64,000 bases of DNA. It comes from Pseudomonadota bacterium. GTDB lineage: Bacteria > Desulfobacterota > Desulfobacteria > Desulfobacterales > RPRI01. Below, in pieces: positions 28,855-38,092 of the stretch. Each line of letters begins with the position of its first letter. The stretch's first letter is position 1. The stretch spans positions 1-64,000 of the forward strand of contig JAHIFE010000189.1 of the NCBI GenBank assembly GCA_018901125.1. The letters run 5' to 3'. The notes beneath the pieces are model-generated. The model saw nothing but the letters and a program-made list of their open reading frames with translations. It was not told the DNA's origin and ran no database searches. A program made the translations under genes and the position numbers.

Positions 28855-29556
28855 TTATTGACCAAGCATACTGTCAAGAAGTTCCTTTTGTTTGGATTCA
28901 TAAATGGCCTCGCTTATCAGGCCCTTATTATAGAAGGCTTTAAGTTTTATGAGACTTTCTTCCAGATCAGAATTGGTTTTTCGGTCTGCGGTGCTTTGGG
29001 CTGCGCCCTTCTCCTTTCCGGATGATCTCATTTGCTCACCGGTTATGATTGGGTTTTCCAATGCGGCCGCATCAGAGACGTCCGGAACCGCCTTCTCCCT
29101 GGTTAAAGGGAGTCCCGTAATGGTTACGACGGCCAGGGCCAGATCTGCCAGGTCATATGTCTGTGGGACAAGCTCTAAAGATTGGTCTTGTTTGGTCCCG
29201 AAAAATGAGTGGGCATAGGTGAGCTTGATCGATTTTTGTAGAAGTTGAATGTGTTTTACGTCTGCCCATTTGAACTTTGTAGTCGTTCTTATTCCTGAAG
29301 AATCGGGATAAGTTTGTGATGGCACACCCATAAAAAATTTCTCTTCCTCCACAATGGATTTGGTCTTATACGTTTTACTGGCACATTTTTCTATTATTTC
29401 AGCAGCCTGTACCTTAGTCAGTTGACCATAATGCTTGCTGCTGGAAACTAGTTCCAAAGGATCAGTTTGAGACGTGGCTTCTCCATACGCATAAGTTCCC
29501 ATGAAAGACATAATAATAAACACGGTTAATAATTTAAAAATACTAAACTGTTTCAT
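28855..29556 (-). CDS. secreted/lipoprotein-like hypothetical with C-terminal SHOCT-like segment
   Basis: Signal-like N-terminus; C-term DLEESLIKLKAFYNKGLISEAIYESKQKELLDSM. Confidence 0.65.
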   Translation of the reverse strand: MKQFSIFKLLTVFIIMSFMGTYAYGEATSQTDPLELVSSSKHYGQLTKVQAAEIIEKCASKTYKTKSIVEEEKFFMGVPSQTYPDSSGIRTTTKFKWADVKHIQLLQKSIKLTYAHSFFGTKQDQSLELVPQTYDLADLALAVVTITGLPLTREKAVPDVSDAAALENPIITGEQMRSSGKEKGAAQSTADRKTNSDLEESLIKLKAFYNKGLISEAIYESKQKELLDSMLGQ

Positions 29557-29825
29557 AAATTGGCTTCTCTCCTTTATTCTAATTAAAAAGTTTTGGATAT
29601 CTTTCCATTCAGGGTAAACGCAGGAAAGACTTAAAAGTTATCTGGAAACGCAAATTATTCTTTTATCAATTAATTTAAAAGTATACATAATCTATTAACA
29701 AAATTTATGCAATAATAATGTAATAATATATTTTAACCTTTTCCTATTGCACGACATTGATTGCTTATATGAAAAGAGGCTTCTTTATTCTGCTTCCCCC
29801 TTCTTTACAGCTCGTATGTCAGGCT

Positions 29826-30011
29826 CAGGGTAACCGCATTTAGATTTCATAGACATGTAAAAAGCTGGAAAACTCCACTTTTGTCATTCCGGCGAAGGCC
29901 GGAAACCAGTAATTCCATTGGGTTCTGGATACCGGACCAAGTCCGGCATGACGATTTGGGTGTTTCACAAAATTATTAAATGGCATATTAATTCCAAATG
30001 CGGTTACCCTG
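29826..30011 (+). mobile_element. 186-bp MITE-like element with 19-bp TIRs and 10-bp target duplication
   Basis: CAGGGTAACCGCATTTAGA...TCCAAATGCGGTTACCCTG (18/19 TIR match); ATGTCAGGCT at 29816-29825 and 30012-30021. Contains a CATTCCGG hairpin repeat. Confidence 0.85.
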
Positions 30012-30044
30012 ATGTCAGGCTTTCCAGTTATTGACATTCTTCAC

Positions 30045-30078
30045 CTTATTGATATATATTTTAGTATATATCAATAAG
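30045..30078. promoter_or_regulatory. perfect 14-bp inverted repeat, probable VapBC autoregulatory operator
   Basis: CTTATTGATATATA-TTTTAG-TATATATCAATAAG immediately upstream of vapB. Confidence 0.75.
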
Positions 30079-30093
30079 GATCGGAGGTGTATT

Positions 30094-30321
30094 ATGCAAA
30101 CTGCAAAAATATTTACTAATGGCCGAAGCCAGGCTATAAGGCTCCCAAAAGATTTCAGATTCTCTGGAAATGATGTTTATATTAAAAAAATCGGTAAGAT
30201 GGTTGTCCTTTTGCCCAAAGATGACCCCTGGTCATCATTAGTCAATAGCCTTGATCAGTTTACCGATGATTTTATGAAAAACAGAGATCAACCCGATCAA
30301 AATAGCCGGGAAAATTTCTAA
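30094..30321 (+). CDS. vapB: VapB-type antitoxin (AbrB fold)
   Basis: 75 aa from ATG at 30094: MQTAKIFTNGRSQAIRLPKDFRFSGNDVYIKKIG; the track start at 30031 reads through the operator. Confidence 0.88.
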   Translation: MQTAKIFTNGRSQAIRLPKDFRFSGNDVYIKKIGKMVVLLPKDDPWSSLVNSLDQFTDDFMKNRDQPDQNSRENF

Positions 30322-30722
30322 TGAAATTCATGCTCGATACAAATATCTGTATTTATATCATCAAACAGAAACCACCCGATGTGATAGAACGTTTTATACA
30401 GACCGAGCTTTCGGAAATTGGTATCTCATCGATCACATTGAGCGAATTTTTATATGGTGTTTCAAAAAGTTCAAAGCCTGTACAGAATCAAATGGCTTTG
30501 ACGCAGTTTATTGCACCACTGGAAATATTGCCCTATGATGATGAAGCTGCCCAATATTATGGTGACCTCAGATTCCTTTTAGAAAAACAGGGCACGCCTA
30601 TTGGTTCACTCGATATGCTAATCGCCGCCCACGCACTCTCGATTGACTGTATTCTTGTAACTAACAACGAAAAAGAGTTTGTTAGGATACCGAGCTTAAA
30701 AATCGAAAATTGGTCAAAATAA
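30321..30722 (+). CDS. vapC: VapC-type PIN-domain toxin
   Basis: FMLDTNICIYIIKQKP...SEFLYGVSKS...GSLDMLIAAHALS...VTNNEKEF; TAATG overlap with vapB. Confidence 0.92.
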   Translation: MKFMLDTNICIYIIKQKPPDVIERFIQTELSEIGISSITLSEFLYGVSKSSKPVQNQMALTQFIAPLEILPYDDEAAQYYGDLRFLLEKQGTPIGSLDMLIAAHALSIDCILVTNNEKEFVRIPSLKIENWSK

Positions 30723-30790
30723 TATTCTGTTTTTTCCGTAATAGCCTCTCATTCCTGAGGGGAACACAATAACGGTGGATTCACAAAAAG

Positions 30791-30897
30791 TTGAAAAACT
30801 CCTGTTTCGTCATTCCGGACTTGATCTTGAACCCAGTAAATTAAATATTTTATTGATACAGGTTTTCGCCGGTATGACGATTTGCGGACTTTTCACA
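30791..30897. repeat. CATTCCGG-type dispersed hairpin repeat, second copy
   Basis: CGTCATTCCGG...CCGGTATGACG; shares flanks (gaaaaactcc / cgatttg..tttcacaaa) with the repeat inside the 186-bp element. Confidence 0.65.
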
Positions 30898-31071
30898 AAG
30901 CTATCAAACTTAATTCCTTGACCGGAGAAGATTGTAACTATAAACAGTAGGGAACGGGGATCAGGGGGCAGAATTTTTTCTATAAACTGTAAAGTAACAC
31001 CCATAATATAGTTTGGAATTTAACATCGATGTTCAACATTCGCTATTTGCTATTCGAGCTTTATAAATATA

Positions 31072-33036
31072 ATGGATAATAATACACCTCAAATACTTGC
31101 TCCAGCAGGAAACAAAGCTTCGTTTCTTGCTGCAATTGCTGCCGGAGCAGATGCCGTTTACTGCGGGCTTAAAAATTATTCTGCCCGCATGGAGGCAAAA
31201 AATTTCACAATTGATGAGCTTGCTCCTCTTTGCCGGCTTGCCCATGAGAACGGAGTTAAAGTATATGTCGCTTTAAATTCTCTTTTAAAACATGAAGATC
31301 TTTCTTTTGCCGCAGGACTTATAGCTCAGCTATCAAGGCAGGTTAAACCTGATGGCCTGATAATACAGGATCTTGCACTTATAGATCTTGCAAAACAAAC
31401 AGGTTTTAAAGGCGAGCTTCATCTTTCCACTCTTTCCAATGTAACATTTCCTGCGGCATTAAAGCTTGTACGCGAAAACCTTGATATTGACAGGGTTGTT
31501 ATACCAAGAGAACTTTCTGTTGATGAAATTAAAGCTCTTGCCGCCGCTTGTCCCGAAAGTCTTTCGCTTGAACTTTTTATACACGGAGCGCTTTGCTACG
31601 GAATATCAGGCAGGTGTTACTGGAGCAGCTATTTCGGCGGCAAAAGCGGGCTACGCGGAAGGTGTGTGCAGCCCTGCCGAAGGATTTATTCCCAGAAAGG
31701 CAAAACCGGCAGGTTTTTTTCCTGTGTTGATCTTAGCCTTGACGTATTATCAAAGGTGTTGTTGCCGGTTTCTAAAATAAGCGCATGGAAAATCGAAGGA
31801 AGAAAAAAAGGCCCTCACTATGTTTATTATACGGTAAGTGCTTATAAGTTATTCAGAGACCAGGGAAGTGATCCGGCACAGAAAAAAAATGCCCTGGAGC
31901 TACTTTCACGCTCTCTTGGCCGAAAAGGTACCCACTATAATTTTCTCCCGCAGAGGCCTCAGAATCCGGTGAGCACAGATAGCCAGACAGGTTCGGGACT
32001 TCTTATCGGTAAAGTCTGCGGACCTGGACAAAATCCCTGGCTTTCACCAAATGAAGAACTTTTGCCGAAAGACCTTCTTCGCATCGGCTATGAAGACGAG
32101 GTTTCTCATAACACATTACGCGTGGGCAAATTTGTGCCCAAAAGAGGGCGGTTATACATAAAACCGGTAGCTGGAAGCAAGTCTGCAACGGGATCTTATG
32201 TATTTCTTACAGACAGACGTGAAAAAGCTCTTGAAGAAATGATATCCGAACTTGACAGTAAAATAAAAGAAGTGACTTTGGCAAATGAGCCGGAATTATC
32301 ATTTGCCGCAAAATTACCCGGAAGGTTTAAAGGAAATAAACCCCCTTGCGAGGTTAATGTTCACAGAAATAATGCACAATTTAATAAAGGCGCAAAAACA
32401 GGTTTGTGGCTTGATGCGGATGATATTAAAGGGGAAAAAATAAATGATTACTCCTGCTACTGGTGGCTTCCGCCCGTAACGTGGCCGGATGAAGAAAAAC
32501 AACTGAAAGAAAATATTGATTTTTTGATTGCCAGGGGCAGCAAAAACTTTGTTTTAAATGTTCCCTGGCAGATTGCGCTTTTTGACGACATTAATAATCT
32601 TAATATCTGGGCGGGGCCCTTTTGCAATATTGCAAACGTCCTTGCATTAAAAGTAATACAGTCGCTTGGATTTTCAGGCGCAATCGCAAGTCCTGAACTG
32701 GGGCGCGATGATTATCTGAATTTAATAAAAAACTCTCCGCTTCCGTTAGGAATAGTTATTTCAGGAAACTGGCCTTTATCCATATCAAGAACGCTTTCCA
32801 GCCAGATTCAAACCGATTATCCGTTTATCAGTCCAAAAGGTGAGCATGCCTGGGCAACAAAATACGGCTCAAACTTCTGGATATATCCAAACTGGAGCAT
32901 TGATCTGACGGATAAAAAAGATGAACTGATTAAAGCCGGCTACAGCATGTTTGTTAACATAGTAGAACCTTTGCCTGCTGGTATAATAATGAAAAAAAGA
33001 GAAGGCAAATGGAACTGGGGCATTGGACTGGCTTAG
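31072..33036 (+). CDS. U32 family peptidase-like protein
   Basis: QILAPAGNKASFLAAIAAGADAVYCGLKNYSAR; ELFIHGALCYGISGRCYWSSYFGGKSGLRGRCVQPCRR. Confidence 0.9.
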   Translation: MDNNTPQILAPAGNKASFLAAIAAGADAVYCGLKNYSARMEAKNFTIDELAPLCRLAHENGVKVYVALNSLLKHEDLSFAAGLIAQLSRQVKPDGLIIQDLALIDLAKQTGFKGELHLSTLSNVTFPAALKLVRENLDIDRVVIPRELSVDEIKALAAACPESLSLELFIHGALCYGISGRCYWSSYFGGKSGLRGRCVQPCRRIYSQKGKTGRFFSCVDLSLDVLSKVLLPVSKISAWKIEGRKKGPHYVYYTVSAYKLFRDQGSDPAQKKNALELLSRSLGRKGTHYNFLPQRPQNPVSTDSQTGSGLLIGKVCGPGQNPWLSPNEELLPKDLLRIGYEDEVSHNTLRVGKFVPKRGRLYIKPVAGSKSATGSYVFLTDRREKALEEMISELDSKIKEVTLANEPELSFAAKLPGRFKGNKPPCEVNVHRNNAQFNKGAKTGLWLDADDIKGEKINDYSCYWWLPPVTWPDEEKQLKENIDFLIARGSKNFVLNVPWQIALFDDINNLNIWAGPFCNIANVLALKVIQSLGFSGAIASPELGRDDYLNLIKNSPLPLGIVISGNWPLSISRTLSSQIQTDYPFISPKGEHAWATKYGSNFWIYPNWSIDLTDKKDELIKAGYSMFVNIVEPLPAGIIMKKREGKWNWGIGLA

Positions 33037-33048
33037 TGGGTTTGCAAC

Positions 33049-33984
33049 TTATTTTTGCAAAGCAGCATAATCTATAAGTACTTTCAGACCTTCCCTGATA
33101 TCATGCTTTGGTGAGTATGAAAGTTTTTGCCTGGCAAGTGTGATGTCTGCAAGGGAGTGTTTGATATCACCCTGTCTGGGTTCGGCGAATTTAATCTCAA
33201 ACTTATTGCCGGTAATATCTTTTAAAATTTCAAGCAAATCAAGCAAGGAAGTCTGTTTGCCTGAACCGATATTAAATATTTCACCATGGCCGATGCCTGG
33301 TGTATGCATTGCAAGAAGATTGGCCTGCACCACATCATCTACAAAAACAAAATCCCTTGTCTGACTTCCGTCTCCGTAAACAGTTGGGGAAATGCCTTTT
33401 AATACGGCTTCAACAAACCTTGAGATTACTCCTGAGTATATTGAGTTGGGGTCCTGGCGAGGGCCATAAACGTTAAAATATCTCAGGCTGACTGTTTCTA
33501 AGCCATAAAGCCTGGAAAAAAGAGCAAGATATTGTTCCGAAGTAACCTTGGCAAGGCCGTATGGAGACTCGGGTTCCGGTTTCATATCTTCTTTTTTGGG
33601 AAGCAACGGATTATTACCGTAAGCAGCTGCGCTGCCGGCAAAGACTAGTCTCTTTACCCCTGCTTCACGGGCTGCTAAAAGAACATTTATGGTTCCGGTT
33701 ATGTTTATATCGTGATTGTCTTTCGGGCGCTTTACGGAATCAAATACAGATACAAGGGCTGCTTCATGAAAAACATAATCGATTCCTGCCATAGCGGAAG
33801 TGATTGCTGGAATGTCTCTTATATCTGATTTAATAAACTCTATTTTATTTTTGAAAGGGAAAACGTTTTTTTCATGTCCTGATGAAAGATCATCGAAAAT
33901 TCTAACCGATTCTCCTTCTATGACAAGCTTTTCTGCTATGTGAGAGCCGATAAAGCCACATCCTCCGATGATCAGATATTTCAT
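33049..33984 (-). CDS. NAD-dependent epimerase/dehydratase (UDP-glucose 4-epimerase-like)
   Basis: GGCGFIGSHIAEKL; YGLAK; SLRYFNVYGPRQDP. Confidence 0.9.
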   Translation of the reverse strand: MKYLIIGGCGFIGSHIAEKLVIEGESVRIFDDLSSGHEKNVFPFKNKIEFIKSDIRDIPAITSAMAGIDYVFHEAALVSVFDSVKRPKDNHDINITGTINVLLAAREAGVKRLVFAGSAAAYGNNPLLPKKEDMKPEPESPYGLAKVTSEQYLALFSRLYGLETVSLRYFNVYGPRQDPNSIYSGVISRFVEAVLKGISPTVYGDGSQTRDFVFVDDVVQANLLAMHTPGIGHGEIFNIGSGKQTSLLDLLEILKDITGNKFEIKFAEPRQGDIKHSLADITLARQKLSYSPKHDIREGLKVLIDYAALQK

Positions 33985-34011
33985 CAGCCGTTTTCTCTCA
34001 TATTTATGTAC

Positions 34012-34419
34012 CTATCTATTCTCAAGATGTTTCTTAAGCTGATCTTCAAGTTTGGCGAAAAGGGTTTTTTTCTTTTCGGCCTGTTCTGCCTGAATGGATG
34101 CAACTCTTTGATCCAATCCTTTCCTTGAGTTTTTGAATTTTTCCAGTTCTTCATCCATGCTGCTTGTTTTGCTGTTTTTAGGAATTTCTTCTAAAGCAAG
34201 ATGATTTTTTAAAAAAAGTCTTGTCCCAAAAGGGCCCTCGACTATTTCTATTACTCCCGTTTCATCAAGTTTTCTGCAAAGATAATTGCCCAGTTCGGGT
34301 GAAAAAGAGAGAAAATTACAGATATTTTCTATGGATGGCGGAACAGGGTTGCGGCGTTCAAGAATCCTGATAGCAGCAACCACAAGATGGGCATCCGAAT
34401 AAAGATTAGTTTGTTCCAT
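34012..34419 (-). CDS. conserved hypothetical protein, winged-helix-like N-terminus and coiled C-terminus
   Basis: 135 aa, ATG start, coherent composition. Confidence 0.6.
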   Translation of the reverse strand: MEQTNLYSDAHLVVAAIRILERRNPVPPSIENICNFLSFSPELGNYLCRKLDETGVIEIVEGPFGTRLFLKNHLALEEIPKNSKTSSMDEELEKFKNSRKGLDQRVASIQAEQAEKKKTLFAKLEDQLKKHLENR

Positions 34420-34627
34420 AGTTGTTAATCTGAAAGTGTATGAAGTTAAAAATTATATAAATATTATAAAAATTATTAAAACCTGTATCTTGACATATAA
34501 ATGCCGGCAGAGTAACATTTTTTAATATTTTGTCAAGCACCGCCTTTTATCGGATTTTTGACAATGGAAGCGGAACAATGTGTTTTAGCAATTATAATAT
34601 AAAGACATGTAATCAAGGAAGTTATAT

Positions 34628-34894
34628 ATGAAAGACAAACGGGGATTATATTATTATCCTTTTCCTCAAAACCAGAAGATCCGCATGTATATCCTTATGT
34701 CAAAAGGTGAAATTTGTTTCAGACTCTGGAATAATGATGATATAAAACTTTGGGAAGAGCATGGATGGGTTCCTTACAGCGCCATAAAGCAGGCAATTAC
34801 GATCTATGATGGTTCTAAATTTAACCCTGATGAAGCTTATGATATTGAAATCGCAAAATCGCTAATTGCGGAAAATGAGGCTTTTAGAAAGTAA
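34628..34894 (+). CDS. conserved hypothetical protein
   Basis: 88 aa; good RBS (AAGGAAG); 3 bp upstream of nadE. Confidence 0.65.
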   Translation: MKDKRGLYYYPFPQNQKIRMYILMSKGEICFRLWNNDDIKLWEEHGWVPYSAIKQAITIYDGSKFNPDEAYDIEIAKSLIAENEAFRK

Positions 34895-34897
34895 ACC

Positions 34898-36559
34898 ATG
34901 AAAATAGCCATTGCACAAATTAATCCCGTAATTGGTGACTTTGAATTTAATTTTAGCCTGATAAAGAGCTTTGCTGATAAAGCCATAAGACAAGACTGCG
35001 ATCTGGTGGTTTTCCCGGAGCTCTCCATTACAGGTTATCCTCCCCGTGATCTTCTCGAAAAAAAAGATTTTATTGAAACAAATCTTTCATATCTTTTACG
35101 GCTTGTAGATGAAATCAGAGGCATAGGCGTAATCTGCGGGTTTGTGGATAAAAATACAGGTTATGAAGGGAATCCTCTATATAATTCTGCGGTTCTGTTT
35201 GAAAACGGAAAAATACTTCACAAGACAAATAAAAGACTGCTTCCTACATATGATGTATTTGATGAAAGCAGATATTTTGAAGCGGGAGCACAATGTGCTC
35301 CTTATAGCTATAAAGACAAAAAAATCGGTATTGCAATATGCGAGGATGCATGGAACGACAATAATAGTACTGATAAAAAAAATTATCATTTAAATCCGGT
35401 CGGTCTCATGATTAAAGACGGAGCTAACCTTATTATAAATATTTCAGCATCCCCGTTTCATATGGGTAAGCAACAATTCAGGCAAAACATGTTCGGGGCT
35501 ATTGCACGCAAATATAAGGTTCCATTTGTTTTTGTAAATCAGATAGGTGGAAATGACAGCGTTCTTTTTGATGGAACAAGCGCTGTTTTTGACATAAACG
35601 GCGAAATTGCCGCTCTTGCCCGCGATTTTGAAGAAGATTTGATATTTTATGATACGGACAGGCAATCCGGCAGCATTTTGAAAGAGAACATGCATCCTGT
35701 ATCCGAATGCAGCAATGAAGCTGTGTTAAAAGCTCTTATTATGGGAACGCGGGATTATGTAAATAAATGCGGTTTTTCCAAGGTAGTGTTAGGATTAAGC
35801 GGCGGGATAGATTCGGCACTTACGGCATTTATTGCAGCACACGCCATAGGTCCCGAGAATGTGTTTACAGTATTTATGCCGTCTGTCTATACATCAAAAG
35901 AAAATTATGAGGATACCAGAAAACTTGCGGAAAATATCGGAACTAAGTTTGAAATAATTCCAATCGACGGTGTTTTTGCCCAATTTTTAAAGATCGTCTC
36001 TCCTTCATTTAAAGAAAACGAGCCGGAAGTAACGGAGCAGAATATACAGGCAAGAATAAGAGGAACCATACTGATGGCATTGTCAAACAGAGAAAACCGC
36101 ATTCTTCTTTCAACCGGAAACAAATCCGAGCTTGCCGTTGGTTATTGTACTCTGTACGGAGATATGAACGGAGGGCTTGCCGTAATATCAGATATTCCAA
36201 AAACAATTGTTTATGAAATTGCACACTTTATAAATCGCAATAAAGAGATTATTCCCGCAAATATAATAAAGAAAGCTCCTTCCGCCGAACTAAAGCCGGA
36301 TCAAACCGACCAGGATGATCTGCCGCCTTATGACCTTCTTGATTCCATATTAAAGGGCTATATTGAGGAACTGAAAGGGGCAAAAGAGCTGATAGCCCAA
36401 GGTTTTGATGCTAAGACAGTTAAAGATATAATTTTACGGGTTGACAGAAATGAATACAAACGGCATCAGGCAGCTCCCGGGCTCAAGGTTACATCAAAGG
36501 CTTTTGGCTATGGCAGGAGATATCCGCTGGCTCAAAGGTATGCTCAAAGAGACATTTAA
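34898..36559 (+). CDS. nadE: glutamine-dependent NAD+ synthetase
   Basis: Nitrilase-type N-domain plus VLGLSGGIDSALTAFIAAHA synthetase domain. Confidence 0.95.
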   Translation: MKIAIAQINPVIGDFEFNFSLIKSFADKAIRQDCDLVVFPELSITGYPPRDLLEKKDFIETNLSYLLRLVDEIRGIGVICGFVDKNTGYEGNPLYNSAVLFENGKILHKTNKRLLPTYDVFDESRYFEAGAQCAPYSYKDKKIGIAICEDAWNDNNSTDKKNYHLNPVGLMIKDGANLIINISASPFHMGKQQFRQNMFGAIARKYKVPFVFVNQIGGNDSVLFDGTSAVFDINGEIAALARDFEEDLIFYDTDRQSGSILKENMHPVSECSNEAVLKALIMGTRDYVNKCGFSKVVLGLSGGIDSALTAFIAAHAIGPENVFTVFMPSVYTSKENYEDTRKLAENIGTKFEIIPIDGVFAQFLKIVSPSFKENEPEVTEQNIQARIRGTILMALSNRENRILLSTGNKSELAVGYCTLYGDMNGGLAVISDIPKTIVYEIAHFINRNKEIIPANIIKKAPSAELKPDQTDQDDLPPYDLLDSILKGYIEELKGAKELIAQGFDAKTVKDIILRVDRNEYKRHQAAPGLKVTSKAFGYGRRYPLAQRYAQRDI

Positions 36560-37371
36560 AGAATGTCCCTTTGATTTATTTTATCTTCAGCCCCTTTTTT
36601 ATAAGAGCTTTTTCCATACCAGTCAATCTGCCGGCATATTCCTCTTATGATACTTACTTCTCCTGCCTTAAGCTTAAGCCTTGTGAAATAATGACGCAAT
36701 TTATTCATCCAGTAGTCGGGGTTTTCATTATTTATATAATCGATTCTTATAAGAATATCTTTTACCTGCTCGTACATTCCGTCAAGCTCATGCCTTGATG
36801 CGAGTCTTGGAGAAAATTTTGTCTTATCTTCAAGCCCGGCAAGAAAAAGCTCGTAGCACACCAGCAAGACAGCCTGAGAAACATTAAAGGAAGAAAAATC
36901 TGAGGAAGGAATATTAATAAGTTCGTGGCAAAGGCGGATATCTTCGTTTAAAAGTCCTTTGTCTTCAGAGCCAAACAGGATGGCGATTTTGTTGTTTTGA
37001 GAAAGTTCTGCAAGCCTTTTTGCCATGTCCGAAGGAGATGAAACCAGCGCACGTTCTCCACCAAGTCGGGCAGTAGTTCCAACTACATAATTATATGAAG
37101 CAAGCGCTTCTTTAACATTTTCAAATATTGCGATGCCGTCAATTACATCGGAAGCAAAGTGAGTCGCAAGCTTACGGATTTTTTCAAGATCATAGTTTTC
37201 CGGCGAAATAACAACAAGATTTTTTATTCCCATATTCAGCATGGCCCTTGCAGCTGATCCAATATTTTCAGGAAACCTGGGCCGGACCATGACAATTGTA
37301 ATATTATCAGAATTGACTCTTTGCACCATAAGCAAGACCTTTGCATAACATCTAATCGGATAGGCACACAT
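36556..37371 (-). CDS. SpoU/TrmH-family RNA methyltransferase (TrmJ-like)
   Basis: VRPRFPENIGSAARAMLNMG; ILFGSEDKGLLNEDI; SFNVSQAVLLVCYEL. Confidence 0.88.
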   Translation of the reverse strand: MCAYPIRCYAKVLLMVQRVNSDNITIVMVRPRFPENIGSAARAMLNMGIKNLVVISPENYDLEKIRKLATHFASDVIDGIAIFENVKEALASYNYVVGTTARLGGERALVSSPSDMAKRLAELSQNNKIAILFGSEDKGLLNEDIRLCHELINIPSSDFSSFNVSQAVLLVCYELFLAGLEDKTKFSPRLASRHELDGMYEQVKDILIRIDYINNENPDYWMNKLRHYFTRLKLKAGEVSIIRGICRQIDWYGKSSYKKGAEDKINQRDIL

Positions 37372-37408
37372 ACCACAATCTTATGAAGATGAGTTATTCA
37401 AAGCATTC

Positions 37409-37825
37409 TTAGCTTATTATTTCAAAGCTGTTGAAAAAATAACCTATTTCAAAAGCTGCCGTCTGGGGAGAATCTGACCCGTGTACAATATTTTTTTCGA
37501 TATCAGTAGCAAAATCTGCACGAATTGTCCCGGGAGCAGCCTCTTTAAAATTTGTAGCCCCCATCAATTCCCTGTATTTTGGAATTACATTTTCGCCTTC
37601 AAGCACCATTGCGACAACCGGACCGGAAGACATGAAATCGGTTAAACTAGCAAAAAAAGGGCGTTCTTTATGAACGTCATAAAAGCCCTGAGCCTGAGCC
37701 TTGGTCATGTAAATCATTTTCATCGCTCTGATATTAATATTATTTTTTTCCAAACGCCGAATTACTTCGCCGATAAGACCACGTGAAACTCCATCCGGTT
37801 TTATAATAGACAATGTTCTTTCCAT
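37409..37825 (-). CDS. ndk: nucleoside diphosphate kinase
   Basis: [36 protein letters not shown]. Confidence 0.96.
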   Translation of the reverse strand: MERTLSIIKPDGVSRGLIGEVIRRLEKNNINIRAMKMIYMTKAQAQGFYDVHKERPFFASLTDFMSSGPVVAMVLEGENVIPKYRELMGATNFKEAAPGTIRADFATDIEKNIVHGSDSPQTAAFEIGYFFNSFEIIS

Positions 37826-38092
37826 AATTTAAATAATCCTTTCAACTGTTGCGGTTTCATAATAAACCTTTATTGTTTGTGCTGACTTAGCAGAAGCAGG
37901 TATTTAAGTCAATAACGCCGGGAACTATGCAAAAGGCTAAAAACCTGTTTTTTAGCGCAAGACAATATACGGTAAAAAATTTATCGTAAAATTATTAGAT
38001 ACCTGATACATAATATGATATGGTACAAAAATTTAATAACCCTATTTACATTGTCTTGTTGTCTAACTATTTTGTTTCTTAAGGAAAAATAA

